A stretch of 62,637 nucleotides of DNA from an uncultured Microbulbifer sp. (GTDB lineage Bacteria; Pseudomonadota; Gammaproteobacteria; Pseudomonadales; Cellvibrionaceae): assembly GCF_947489355.1 (NCBI RefSeq), contig NZ_CANLDD010000023.1:1-62637 (forward strand). Direction: 5' to 3'. Position numbers and translations under genes: made by a program. Each line of letters begins with the position of its first letter. Position 1 is the stretch's first letter. Below are positions 47,902 through 55,972 of the stretch, piece by piece. The notes under the pieces are model-generated. The model saw only the letters and a program-made list of their open reading frames with translations, searched no databases and had not been told where the DNA came from.

Positions 47902-48333
47902 TTATATTTTTTCTACGTAGGCCTCGATTTCGATTTCAACTAGATGACTAGGACTATAAAGCCTTTCAACTTGTACTAAAGTCGAGCTAGGATATTCGCC
48001 TTCATTGAAGTACTGTTTTCTAACCGCACCAAGTTTTTTATAGGCCTCAATGTCAGTGGTATAAATTACTTGCTTGACCACTGAATCCATGCCCAGACCG
48101 TTATCCTTAAGAGTATTTTGAATAATTTGATATATCTCTTCCACTTGCTTTTCCAGTGTAGCTTTATTACTAGCTATCCCAGAAATATATACGGTATTAC
48201 CTGCTTTAACCACTTGAGAATACCCAATTTCAGATTCCCAAGGATTGTACATTTTACGCTCTATCTTATCACTTGCGAAACTACATGTAGCTGCCAACAG
48301 TGCGGCCCCAAGTACTATTATTTTAAGTTTCAA
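47902..48333 (-). CDS. Secreted RidA-family (YjgF) protein
   Basis: 143 aa from a TTG with AGAAGGG upstream. A signal peptide (KLKIIVLGAALLAATCSFA) precedes a RidA fold: GYSQVVKAGNTVYISGIASN, QVEEIYQIIQNTLKDNGLGM, VVKQVIYTTDIEAYKKLG, YPSSTLVQVERLYSPSHLVEIEIEAYV. The catalytic Arg of enamine deaminases (in the motif P.R..V) is replaced: the corresponding stretch reads PSSTLVQVERL, so imine/enamine hydrolysis as in cytosolic RidA is doubtful. Periplasmic RidA-like proteins are known but uncharacterised. AT-rich; an attC-like palindrome lies directly upstream. Confidence 0.8.
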   Translation of the reverse strand: MKLKIIVLGAALLAATCSFASDKIERKMYNPWESEIGYSQVVKAGNTVYISGIASNKATLEKQVEEIYQIIQNTLKDNGLGMDSVVKQVIYTTDIEAYKKLGAVRKQYFNEGEYPSSTLVQVERLYSPSHLVEIEIEAYVEKI

Positions 48334-48352
48334 TTCGATATCCCTTCTAAAA

Positions 48353-48430
48353 TATAACGTCGCCAGTACAGGCGTGGGGCACGCATTGTGGAGGTCCAGG
48401 CCACGAAGTGGGGGGATTGTGCCTGGCTTT
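48353..48430. repeat. attC-like palindrome upstream of the RidA gene
   Basis: Begins ATAACGTC, followed by GCCAGTACAGGC and closed by GTGCCTGGC near 48419-48428, with inner imperfect arms CACGCATTGTGG / CCACGAAGTG around a short loop. The second group II intron fragment starts at its right end (after TGGCTTT). Same layout as the palindrome at 47051, different sequence, as is usual for attC sites. Confidence 0.42.
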
Positions 48431-48612
48431 GTGTACGCCCAGCATGAGCTAGTGAAGTGAACGTCCTCTGTAAGAGAGCCCACTCACTGGGTTACCGGTG
48501 ATCATAATACTAGCCGACGGCAAGGACAACCCCGCGAGGGGTTGTCTGGAGAAAGCCCGAGCGGAAACCTGTGAGCCGACGAATAGAAATCGTATATAAA
48601 GTTCAACTCGGG
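48431..48612 (+). ncRNA. Group II intron 5' fragment (copy 2)
   Basis: Starts GTGTACGCCCAGCATGAGC and shares with copy 1 the blocks CTAGCCGACGGCAAGG, AACCCCGCGAGGGG, GTGAGCCGACGAA and AGAAATCGTA. Similarity stops at about 48612. Truncated; no reverse transcriptase. It is diverged from copy 1 by many substitutions, so the two came from separate insertions or an old duplication. Confidence 0.75.
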
Positions 48613-48846
48613 GAATTGGAGTATCATGAATTTGGTGTACAGCATGTGTCGATTGGTAAGCTCGCAAGGTCGACGTGCGCCCGCTGCATGAGACATATGA
48701 GAAAGCTTGCTCAAAACAGGCCAAAATACCCTGAAACCCATCAAATACAGGTTTTTTGCAACTTTCAATAAAATTATGCTCGATAAAAAAGGGAAACACA
48801 GGGGGCACTGAATTATGCAGTTTTATGTGGATTGATAGAGATGCCC
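48613..48846. other. Unassigned AT-rich stretch
   Basis: 234 bp between the intron fragment and the IS110 remnant. No gene or clear structure seen. Confidence 0.5.
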
Positions 48847-49061
48847 TAAAGAGATAGCTGCCTTAGTCGGAGTTGCACCTTTCAATATCGACACTCTCCG
48901 CGACAATTCACAATCCGATTATCCGGAATTTTTATAGCCGCTCGGTCAACGAGGGTAAACACAGAAAAGTCGCCAGTATGAGGAAGATAATTGTAGTGTT
49001 AACTGCGATGGTAAGAAATAGCACCTACTGGGAAGGGCGTGATGTCAAACTAGCTGCGTGA
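48847..49061 (+). pseudogene. IS110-family transposase, C-terminal remnant with internal deletion
   Basis: One frame reads CPKEIAALVGVAPFNID, the start of the C-terminal (transposase_20) domain of IS110 proteins; a second frame continues TIHNPIIRNFYSRSVNEGK, HRKVASMRKIIVVLTAMVRN and STYW, the end of that domain. About forty codons expected between them are missing and the frame changes. The N-terminal DEDD catalytic domain is absent. Confidence 0.8.
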
Positions 49062-49290
49062 CATTACAGTCGCTTGTTATGGCCTTTCCACTGTCATCAG
49101 TCTTTATGCTCATCCGGGTTCTCTCTTCACCGTATGGATAAGCACCAGCAATCAAAGTGACGACAGCATCACAAACCGGATTTCCCCTCTCATCAACGAC
49201 CACTATTTCAGCGTGAGGCTGAATTGTTTTATTGATTGGGTAGCAAGCCGAAATCAAAATGACGTAAATTACAAAAATTATTGCTCTCAT
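49045..49290 (-). CDS. Small lipoprotein of unknown function
   Basis: 81 aa from the ATG at 49290. The signal MRAIIFVIYVILISAC has a lipobox LISAC. The mature part (HAEIVVVDERGNPVCDAVVTLIAG) resembles a carboxypeptidase-regulatory/transthyretin-like beta fold used in surface proteins, and two further cysteines could form a disulfide. The C-terminus (CNVTQLV) overlaps the IS110 remnant, so the protein may be truncated. An attC-like sequence lies 10 bp upstream of the start. No ribosome binding site is obvious. Confidence 0.6.
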   Translation of the reverse strand: MRAIIFVIYVILISACYPINKTIQPHAEIVVVDERGNPVCDAVVTLIAGAYPYGEERTRMSIKTDDSGKAITSDCNVTQLV

Positions 49291-49299
49291 GCTATTAGC

Positions 49300-49402
49300 C
49301 ATAACGCCAGGCACAACTACCGGAGACTGCTGGCGCTTTTATGCAGAATTTTGCGCAAAAAGTGACGGTGACCCGAGGTCAGCTTGCTGCCGTTTGATAT
49401 GT
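49300..49402. repeat. attC-like palindrome upstream of the small lipoprotein gene
   Basis: Begins ATAACGCCAGGC and ends GCTGCCGTTTGATATG, whose right part mirrors the left core (GCGTTAT versus CCGTTTGAT); inner T-rich and A-rich arms CGCTTTT / AAAAAGTG. Symmetry is weaker than at 47051, but position and opening core match the other two. Confidence 0.35.
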
Positions 49403-49519
49403 ATTTTTGCTCTGATGTTCAATTTTATCAGAATTCTTTCCCGGTTTTTCATCAAATTTTACGATATTGACTGTTTTTGGCTTTGTATCTAAGCATGTTA
49501 CATTGATAATAAATAGGGA

Positions 49520-50410
49520 TTACTGTTTCGGCCTAAGATTCTCAATAATTTTTGCATCCACCCAATAGATATCCAGATTGTCACCATTGTTATCTATCTT
49601 TCTGTTGAAGAGTATGTATTTGCCATCTGGGGTGACGCTCGCATAGGTATCCCCCTTTTCGGAATTGACCTTGTCGCCCATATTGATGGCAGGGCCCCAT
49701 GAGCCATCTTTTTGCCTGAAACTAATATAAAGATCAGATTCTCCATAGCCACCTTCCCGCTCGCTATCCCAAATAAGATAGCTTTCGTCAGGCGCGATAA
49801 ATGGGTGGGCTGTCAATTTCCCGGAGTTGACTATCGGCCCCATTTTAATGGGTTCCTGGTGCTTGCCGTCCTTGACTGTTGAGATGTGGATTGCTTTATT
49901 TTTGAAATCGTCAAAAACATAGGTGCCTTTTGAGGAGGCCGACAAGCGCATAATACCCCAGTCTTCCCGGTCAAGCATGGGGCCAAGGCTTTTGCGCTCT
50001 GACCATCCATCGCCAGTGCGATCTTTGTAGCCTTTCGCCATGTGCATGCGTCCACCATCAGGTGAGAATACGATTTCACCTTGACGCGGAAATTCCAGAT
50101 ACTTAATCCAGATATTGTTTTCCTGCCGGAAGCCGATAACGGTCGGGCGAAAGTTGTTAGCGTTGTAGTTTGTATACTCACCGAGGTCTCGGGTGAAGTA
50201 AAATTCTTTCATGCCGGGTGCAAACACGCCTTCAAGCTCCCAACCTTCTTTGGAAATAATACCCGGTGCAAACGGTTCTGCCACCATACCAGGTGGCTTT
50301 TGCCCCATATAGGGACCTTCGAGGGCTGGAAATTCATTTTGCCCATGACTATTGCCACTCACACTTAGAGTAGAAAATAATAGAGCAATAAAAATATAAG
50401 CTTGATTCAT
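49520..50410 (-). CDS. Periplasmic PD40/WD40-like beta-propeller protein (TolB-like)
   Basis: 296 aa from the ATG at 50410, which has AAGGAA seven bases upstream. Signal peptide YIFIALLFSTLSVSGNSHG. Repeated beta-propeller blades of PD40 type are visible: EGVFAPGMKEFYFTR, GEIVFSPDGGRMHMA, AHPFIAPDESYLIWDSE, YASVTPDGKYILFNR. In such proteins the [FY]SPDG-type motifs mark each blade; they bind proteins or act with hydrolases. Here it stands alone with no enzymatic domain. Two GTGGTC palindromes flank its probable promoter. Likely acquired: AT-richer than the flanking chromosomal genes. Confidence 0.8.
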   Translation of the reverse strand: MNQAYIFIALLFSTLSVSGNSHGQNEFPALEGPYMGQKPPGMVAEPFAPGIISKEGWELEGVFAPGMKEFYFTRDLGEYTNYNANNFRPTVIGFRQENNIWIKYLEFPRQGEIVFSPDGGRMHMAKGYKDRTGDGWSERKSLGPMLDREDWGIMRLSASSKGTYVFDDFKNKAIHISTVKDGKHQEPIKMGPIVNSGKLTAHPFIAPDESYLIWDSEREGGYGESDLYISFRQKDGSWGPAINMGDKVNSEKGDTYASVTPDGKYILFNRKIDNNGDNLDIYWVDAKIIENLRPKQ

Positions 50411-50439
50411 GAATGGTTCCTTCATATAACATTTATATT

Positions 50440-50456
50440 GTGGTCGCCGTGACCAC
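50440..50456. promoter_or_regulatory. Operator-like palindrome, promoter-distal to the PD40 start by 30 bp
   Basis: GTGGTC-GCCGT-GACCAC, perfect 6-bp arms, followed by TAT. It lies 30 bp before the PD40 start codon. Confidence 0.55.
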
Positions 50457-50557
50457 TATTATCCTGATTACGCTCCGGGCAGCAATTCTGCGTTCATCCA
50501 CAAAAATCTCTTTCAAAGTCAGATGATGACACAAGCTTGATACAATCGTACAAAATA

Positions 50558-50584
50558 GGATAGTGGTCACCGAGACCACTATCC
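50558..50584. promoter_or_regulatory. Operator-like palindrome, second copy with 11-bp arms
   Basis: GGATAGTGGTC-ACCGA-GACCACTATCC, perfect 11-bp arms sharing the GTGGTC-N5-GACCAC core with the copy at 50440. The two centres are about 123 bp apart, flanking the presumed PD40 promoter. Confidence 0.6.
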
Positions 50585-51190
50585 CGGAATATACCATCAT
50601 TTGTGAAGTGCTGTATTTACGCGCTTTTTCGGAACAATTCTATTTCCCGTCAAACTAACGGCGACGCTGAGCGCAATCCCCCTCGTGTCAGGTTATTTTT
50701 TCTAAAAAACTGTATAGATTCAGAGTTTAGTCCGAAGTTTGCGTCGACAATCTGTCTTGGCAGGATAGTATTCCAGTAGTTTGCGATGCGCTCGAGCAGG
50801 CCGGGGACTGGTTGTCATTCATGCTCTTTGGTCAAACGTAAGCTGGACCAGCTTTTTCCGGGGAATTATTGTCAATAGTGGAGTTCAGGAAACTAGTCAA
50901 ATAACGCATTGTTTGACCTTTTAAACGTCCTCTCCATCATTAAATTTGGTGTCGGCATTGACCCTGGCCAGGTCATTAAAGCCTCGCAGTCGGCGCCAGT
51001 TCTTCTTCGTAGTTAAATAGCATGTGCAACATACGCTTCTGCCCCCGCTCATTGACGCCGAGAATGAAGTGGCATAGTGAGTCTTGTTTGAGCGGGCCTC
51101 CGGCTCTTTAAATGCTGTGGCGAGAATTGCCAGGGTTATAGGCCCGCAATTCATTGCAACCACGGCACCGGTTAGGTTGGGATCTTAGCC

Positions 51191-51391
51191 TCAGAGAGAC
51201 ATAGCGGTGTCAGCCTGCTTGTCCAGACTGGGTTTAGAGTCCTGTGCCCTATTTTCCTGCTCTGCCACTGCCTTTTCCACATTGTTGTTAACCCAGCGGA
51301 ACAGGAAAACCGCCATAAGGAGCATGAACCCGATGACGGCCAGGCTGAGCAGGCCGGAAAAGCTGGTAAATAGATCCACTAAAGCCCCCAT
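51191..51391 (-). CDS. DUF3149-like small inner-membrane protein
   Basis: 66 aa. A single long membrane helix (LLSLAVIGFMLLMAVFLFRWV) follows a short N-terminus (MGALVDLFTSFSG), and a charged tail (NNNVEKAVAEQENRAQDSK) is cytoplasmic. This pattern matches DUF3149, short proteobacterial proteins without known role. GAGAGAG precedes the ATG. GC-rich, so it belongs to the core genome side. Confidence 0.65.
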   Translation of the reverse strand: MGALVDLFTSFSGLLSLAVIGFMLLMAVFLFRWVNNNVEKAVAEQENRAQDSKPSLDKQADTAMSL

Positions 51392-51494
51392 CTCTCTCTC
51401 CTATGCCAATTTCTCACCCATCCAGTGTATGGCCTGGGTGGGTGGGTTCCTTGACCTGAATCAACCGGGGTGTGGTTTTCCCCGACACAAGGAT

Positions 51495-51728
51495 TCACTG
51501 CAACCACTGCCCCAGCAGCAGGCTGCCGCAGGAAGCGCCCACCAGCAGGAACAGGTCTGTCTCCTCGCGCCAACGGGGCAGGAGCAATAACAGCGCCAGT
51601 GGTGGTATAAACAGGGCCAGCAATCCGCTCAGATTGCCATCGGCAAAGCCGATGCGCAGCAGCCGCAACCAGGCAATGGCGGCGAACACCAGTGCAAAGA
51701 CCGTCAGGGCTGCGTTGAGCGGTACCAT
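51495..51728 (-). CDS. Small membrane protein of unknown function
   Basis: 77 aa from the ATG at 51728. Two or three hydrophobic helices (ALTVFALVFAAIAWLRLL, LSGLLALFIPPLALLLLLP, LFLLVGASCGSLLLG). No family recognised. It lies about 100 bp upstream of the DUF3149-like gene on the same strand, and the two may form a small operon. An earlier in-frame start would overlap the divergent aminopeptidase gene. Confidence 0.6.
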   Translation of the reverse strand: MVPLNAALTVFALVFAAIAWLRLLRIGFADGNLSGLLALFIPPLALLLLLPRWREETDLFLLVGASCGSLLLGQWLQ

Positions 51729-51767
51729 GCTATACCCTTTGGAGACCCGTGATCGGGCGGAAAATGG

Positions 51768-52958
51768 ATGCGCAGGTTTCAACGTCTCCGAAAAACGCAA
51801 GCAGGAAAAAGAGTGTATATCAGTATTGCCATCCCGAAATTGCCAGAGTGTTCTGGAGCTTTTCGTGCCTGGGCACTGATCGCTGCATCTTGGCTACTGA
51901 GTGGCTGTGAAACTGTTGGTTACTACACACAGGCCGCCGCCGGCCAGTGGCGTATCCTCTCCGCCCGGCAGTCGATCGAGGCGTTGCTTGAAGAGCCCGG
52001 CACCGACGAGCGTCTGCTTGCGCAGTTGCGCTTGATACAGGAAATACGGGCCTACGCTGCGCGGGAGTTGCGGCTGCCCGTGGGCGAAGCCTACGGTTCC
52101 TATGTGGCCCTTGACAGTGATTACCCCATCTGGAATGTGCTTGCTGCCCCTGAATTTTCTCTTGCCCCCAAGCGTTGGTGTTATCCCATAGCGGGCTGCG
52201 CCAGCTACCGGGGCTATTTCCGCAAATCCGCTGCCGTGGCCAAGGCCGATCAACTGCGCGCACAGGGGTATGATGTATATTTGGGCGCAGTACCCGCCTA
52301 CAGTACCCTCGGCTGGTTCGATGACCCGGCGTTGTCGAGCTTTGTGAACTGGTCCCCGGAGCGACTGGCAGGACTGTTGTTTCACGAACTGGCACATCGA
52401 CGCGTGTATATTGCCGGGGATACCCAGTTCAATGAAAGCTTTGCCACGGCGGTTTCGGAAATTGCCGTGCCAGATTGGCTTAAAAGTCAGGGGTTGACCA
52501 GTTCCGCCGCTGAGTTGCGTACCGAGACAATGGCCGTGCGAGAACTGATGGTGACGGCGCGCCGGCAGCTGGAGTCCATTTACCACACCTCGGAACCGGT
52601 CGATTTCAAGCGGGAGCAGAAAGCGCAGGTGCTCAAACGCCTGCGCCGGTGTTATCGAACAATAGCTGCCAACTGGCCCAATCCTGAACGCTATCGGGTG
52701 TATATAGAAAAAACCAATAACGCCACCCTGGCGCTGGCCGCCGAGTATGAATCCCAGGTGCCGGCCTTTCGCCAGCTGTATCGTGAAAGTGGCAGCTGGG
52801 AAGCCTTTTACACTGCTGCCCAGCGCCTGGGGGCATTGGATACGGTTGAAAGAGCGCAGAGACTGCGACAGCTCGGGGCCATGTATCGCCGCGCGCATTC
52901 TGACAAGCGGACAGAGGCTGCATACCCTGTTGACGCGTGTATGGCTGGGAGAGGCTAA
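51768..52958 (+). CDS. Putative aminopeptidase lipoprotein (HExxH, Aminopep/PF10023 type)
   Basis: 396 aa. A lipoprotein signal with lipobox LLSGC (residues 43-47) lies unusually far from the first ATG; later starts (GTG at 51813 or TTG at 51840) would give a normal signal length. The ATG at 51768 has GGCGGA upstream. The zinc motif HELAHRRVY with a downstream NESFATAVSE (third-ligand Glu) defines a gluzincin-type metalloprotease; WNVLAAPEFSLAPKRWCYPIAGCASYRGYF and LGWFDDPALSSFV are hallmarks of this predicted aminopeptidase family. Probably attached to the outer membrane facing the periplasm. Substrates unknown. Confidence 0.82.
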   Translation: MRRFQRLRKTQAGKRVYISIAIPKLPECSGAFRAWALIAASWLLSGCETVGYYTQAAAGQWRILSARQSIEALLEEPGTDERLLAQLRLIQEIRAYAARELRLPVGEAYGSYVALDSDYPIWNVLAAPEFSLAPKRWCYPIAGCASYRGYFRKSAAVAKADQLRAQGYDVYLGAVPAYSTLGWFDDPALSSFVNWSPERLAGLLFHELAHRRVYIAGDTQFNESFATAVSEIAVPDWLKSQGLTSSAAELRTETMAVRELMVTARRQLESIYHTSEPVDFKREQKAQVLKRLRRCYRTIAANWPNPERYRVYIEKTNNATLALAAEYESQVPAFRQLYRESGSWEAFYTAAQRLGALDTVERAQRLRQLGAMYRRAHSDKRTEAAYPVDACMAGRG

Positions 52959-53130
52959 GGGATTGAGCACCGGGTTATCGACCCGGCGGTGAATCTTGTC
53001 AGGTCAGGCAGAGACAAGTCTGAATGGAGCAGACGGCTGCGAAAAAACGGCGAATCGGACCGCAATCCCCCGGTATTGGCTTTCTTGCGAAGAACTTTTT
53101 TCGCCCATGGCCCCTCATTGTTTTGTTGGC

Positions 53131-53164
53131 ACCCCCACCACTGCGGATACGCACTGGTGGGGGT
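53131..53164. terminator. Hairpin between the aminopeptidase gene and the convergent lipoprotein gene
   Basis: ACCCCCACCA / TGGTGGGGGT, a perfect 10-bp stem, with an inner GCG/CGC pair; located between converging genes. T run weak on the plus strand. Confidence 0.65.
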
Positions 53165-53180
53165 TTGGTAACTCGGATAG

Positions 53181-53621
53181 CTAGTGCCTTGCGTGGTGAT
53201 GGTGTCCGTGATGGCCCCGGTAGCCGCGATATCCACGGTGCCCATGATAGCCGCGATACCCGCGATGGTAAGCGCGGTAGCGCAGGTGGGATGATCGGGG
53301 AGAGTAGAAACGGTTGTAGTAGGGCAGCCCGCGGTAATAGTGCCTGGCCCGGTAGCGGGCGTTGCCGCGATAGGCGGGCAAAGCGCGGTAATAGGGATAG
53401 GCGCCAGCATAATAGTAGCGGTAGCGTGGTGTGGACCGGTAGTACTGGTAAACCGGTGTCCGGTAGGAGAGATAAACGTTGCTCGATGGATAGTAATTGG
53501 GGGTACCGTAAGGGTAACTATAAGAGGAGGTGTAGTAGTAGCCATCGGTAGCGCAGGCGCCCAGAGTGAGGGCTGCGCATACCGTGGTGGCGATGATCGC
53601 CGTCTTAGCAACTCTATTCAT
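53181..53621 (-). CDS. Tyr/Arg/His/Gly-rich low-complexity lipoprotein
   Basis: 146 aa from the ATG at 53621. Lipoprotein signal with lipobox LGAC (Cys23). The mature chain is low complexity: Tyr-rich first (DGYYYTSSYSYPYGTPNYYP), then YR repeats (YRYYYAGAYPYYRALPAYRG), then GY/RG/HG runs (RGYRGYHGHRGYRGYRGHH) and a His-rich end. Such chains are common in marine gammaproteobacterial envelope proteins but have no assigned function; metal binding by the His tail or sticky surface behaviour are guesses. Reverse-complement frames also appear long because of the repeats. Confidence 0.75.
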   Translation of the reverse strand: MNRVAKTAIIATTVCAALTLGACATDGYYYTSSYSYPYGTPNYYPSSNVYLSYRTPVYQYYRSTPRYRYYYAGAYPYYRALPAYRGNARYRARHYYRGLPYYNRFYSPRSSHLRYRAYHRGYRGYHGHRGYRGYRGHHGHHHHARH

Positions 53622-53720
53622 AAGTGCAATCTCCGGTAAGCGAAATTTCCCCCCGAGAGGCTTTGCCGGTGGGGCCAAGCCCCTTTTGTGTGCCAGCCAG
53701 GCAGACACAGAATTGCATGA

Positions 53721-54014
53721 TCAATAAGGTCTGGCGCGCAGAGGTGGATCGGGCAGATCAAGTGGGTAGCCCCTGTAGCGCGCCCGAGGGGGGCCCCGAC
53801 GATGGGTGTTGTCGCCCCTATTTTGCGTATTGCGGCATGCACCGTTGGGGTAGGCGTGGCGGTTGTGTGAATGGTAATAAGTGTTGCAGCTGTAATAACT
53901 ATCTGGGTAGCCGGTTGCGCAGGGAGCACCAGTGCCGCTACAGGCCGACAGGGAGAGTCCCGCGGTAATGGCCAACCCATAGCCACCAAGCAACCGCCTG
54001 GGGAGTGGTTTCAT
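53721..54014 (-). CDS. Small Cys/Tyr/His-containing lipoprotein
   Basis: 97 aa from the ATG at 54014 with GGAGG just upstream. Signal MKPLPRRLLGGYGLAITAG leads to lipobox LSAC (Cys25). The mature part has several cysteines (GAPCATGYPDSYYSCNTYYH, NGACRN) and then an Arg/Pro-rich end (HRRGPPRARYRGYPLDLPDP). It lies 99 bp upstream of the larger Tyr-rich lipoprotein on the same strand and is compositionally related, so they may be functional partners or diverged duplicates. Unknown function. Confidence 0.65.
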   Translation of the reverse strand: MKPLPRRLLGGYGLAITAGLSLSACSGTGAPCATGYPDSYYSCNTYYHSHNRHAYPNGACRNTQNRGDNTHRRGPPRARYRGYPLDLPDPPLRARPY

Positions 54015-54304
54015 CGAGACCTCCACGCCTGTTGACAGGTGAGACTTCTATTATTCAGCCTAGCACTTTTGGCGCAAAATTCATCACAAGGTACAAAAAA
54101 TGTTCTACCACGTTCCAGTGGTCGATAGGATTGGTATAGGGTGGAGGGGAATCGGCTCAAACCTTGCCGAAGGCTCAGTGCCTGAAAGAATAAGGTCTGG
54201 CCCGGTGGCAGACCAATAAGCGCATCACGAAATACAGGGAGAACGGGAAGACCCCTGTTCTCCTGGATGAATAACACATCAAAGCAAAGCGCACCAGTGG
54301 GTGC
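54015..54304. other. Region between the lipoprotein genes and hutH
   Basis: 290 bp, no gene. Contains a hairpin GGAGAAC/GTTCTCC (54238-54263) and, next to the hutH stop, AGCACC/GGTGC with CTTTGCTTT after it on the minus strand, a possible weak hutH terminator. Confidence 0.45.
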
Positions 54305-55855
54305 TTAAGACCCGCTGGGCAGCAGTGTGGAAGCAATGAATTGCAGGTAAATACCCTGCCTGAAGAGCTGCTTGGACTCTTCAATATCCGGGGCAAAATA
54401 GCGGTCTTTGTCGTAAAAGGGCACGCGCTCACGGAGTTTTGCCTTGGCTTCTTCGAGTTTTTTCGTGGTTTTCAATGGGGCGCGAAAATCCAGGCCCTGG
54501 CAGCCGGCCAGCATTTCCACCGCGAGGATACCGCAGGTGTTATCGGCCATGTCGCGCAGGCGGCGAGCGGCAAAGGTGGCCATGGAAACATGGTCCTCCT
54601 GGTTGGCGGAAGTGGGCAGGGAGTCCACGCTGGCGGGGTGCGCCAGGGATTTATTCTCGCTGGCCAGCGCCGCAGCGGTCACCTGGGCGATCATAAAGCC
54701 AGAGTTGACCCCGCCATTCTCCACCAGAAAAGGCGGCAGGCCCGACAGGCTGCTATCGATCAACAGTGCCATGCGACGCTCCGATAGGGCGCCGATTTCC
54801 GCCAGTGCCAGCGCCAGGTTGTCGGCCACCATGGCCACGGGCTCCGCATGGAAGTTGCCGCCGGAAATAATATCGGCGTTTTCCGGGTTTTCCTCGTCGG
54901 TGAACACCAATGGATTGTCGGATACCCCGTTGGCTTCGGCCAGTAAAACCTCTGCGGCAAAGCGCATCTGCTGCAGGCACGCCCCCATGACCTGAGGTTG
55001 GCAGCGCAGGGAATAGGGGTCCTGTACCTTTTCGCAGGACAGGTGCGAGTCGCCGATCTGGCTGCGCTCGCCCAGCAGGTTCCGATAAGCGGTTGCGACA
55101 TCCCGCTGTGCCCGCTGGCCGCGAGCGGCGTGGATGCGGTCGTCAAAGGGGCGGCGTGAACCCTGGGCGGCCTCCAGCGTGATGGCGCCGGCCACCAGCG
55201 CACCCGCAAACAGGTCTTCGCTGGCAAACAGGCCGAGCAGGGCAAACGCGGTGGAGGCCTGGGTGCCGTTCAGTAGGGCCAGCCCCTCTTTCGGGGCCAG
55301 GGTAATGGGCTCCAGGCCGGCGCGCTGCAGGCCCTCACGCGCGCTCTTGCGCTCGCCGCGAATAAAGACTTCGCCCTCTCCCAGCAACACCACGCTCATA
55401 TGGGCAAGCGGCGCCAGGTCACCGGAGGCCCCCACGGAACCTTTTTCCGGAATGGCCGGGTAAATGCCGGCATTGACCAGCTGCATTAGCGCCTCGATCA
55501 CCAGTGGGCGCACCCCGGAAAAACCCCGTGCGAGTGAGTTGATTTTCAACACCATCAGCAGACGCACGGTCGCCTCACTCATAAAGCTGCCGGTGCCGGC
55601 GGCGTGGCTCAGTACAATGGCGCGCTGCAGTGTTTCCAGATCGTGTTTTTCGATGCGCGTATTGGCGAGCAGGCCAAAACCGGTGTTGATGCCATACACG
55701 GTGCGCCCCTCGGTAATGACCTGGGCGACGGTGTGGGCGGCGGCTTTGATAGCGGGGTAGGCACCTTCCGCCAGTGAGAGCCGAACCGGCTCGCGCGCAA
55801 CCCGGCGCAATTGCGCCAGGCTCAATTGGCCGGGATCGATTTCCAGATGATACAT
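54305..55855 (-). CDS. hutH: Histidine ammonia-lyase
   Basis: 516 aa from the ATG at 55855. HutH deaminates histidine to trans-urocanate, the first step of histidine breakdown. The MIO cofactor triad Ala-Ser-Gly is in [16 protein letters not shown] (about 140-155). Further motifs: [50 protein letters not shown] ([15 protein letters not shown]) and [19 protein letters not shown]. Length is normal. Transcribed last in the leftward hutC-hutU-hutH set; about 117 bp separate it from hutU. Confidence 0.95.
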   Translation of the reverse strand: MYHLEIDPGQLSLAQLRRVAREPVRLSLAEGAYPAIKAAAHTVAQVITEGRTVYGINTGFGLLANTRIEKHDLETLQRAIVLSHAAGTGSFMSEATVRLLMVLKINSLARGFSGVRPLVIEALMQLVNAGIYPAIPEKGSVGASGDLAPLAHMSVVLLGEGEVFIRGERKSAREGLQRAGLEPITLAPKEGLALLNGTQASTAFALLGLFASEDLFAGALVAGAITLEAAQGSRRPFDDRIHAARGQRAQRDVATAYRNLLGERSQIGDSHLSCEKVQDPYSLRCQPQVMGACLQQMRFAAEVLLAEANGVSDNPLVFTDEENPENADIISGGNFHAEPVAMVADNLALALAEIGALSERRMALLIDSSLSGLPPFLVENGGVNSGFMIAQVTAAALASENKSLAHPASVDSLPTSANQEDHVSMATFAARRLRDMADNTCGILAVEMLAGCQGLDFRAPLKTTKKLEEAKAKLRERVPFYDKDRYFAPDIEESKQLFRQGIYLQFIASTLLPSGS

Positions 55856-55972
55856 ATCTTCAGTCACCAAAATTAAAATTTACTCTGCAGTGCCGGTTAA
55901 ACTGCAACCTGAAAAAAAGTTGCCCGGGTGCGCCATTGTTGCGCCGGTACGCGTGTGTACTGCGTGAAAACA

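Larger units (their letters stand above)
50411..51190. other. Gene-poor stretch upstream of the PD40 gene
   Basis: 780 bp. The left part carries the two GTGGTC-N5-GACCAC palindromes. On the minus strand about 50655-50815 holds an unrecognised 54-codon open fragment (VPGLLERIANYWNTILPRQ...) ending at TGA, and 50921-51163 another short frame (GFNDLARVNADTKFNDG); both look like pieces of lost genes, possibly transposases. No intact gene. Confidence 0.5.

Noticed and set aside
44061..51190. CRISPR array in the AT-rich accessory block
   Set aside because: No regularly spaced direct repeats; the repeated pieces are palindromes, intron fragments and IS tails.
53024..53611. Long open frames in other phases over the Tyr-rich lipoprotein
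   Set aside because: They result from the repetitive Tyr/Arg/Gly codons; only the minus frame with a lipobox has a signal peptide.
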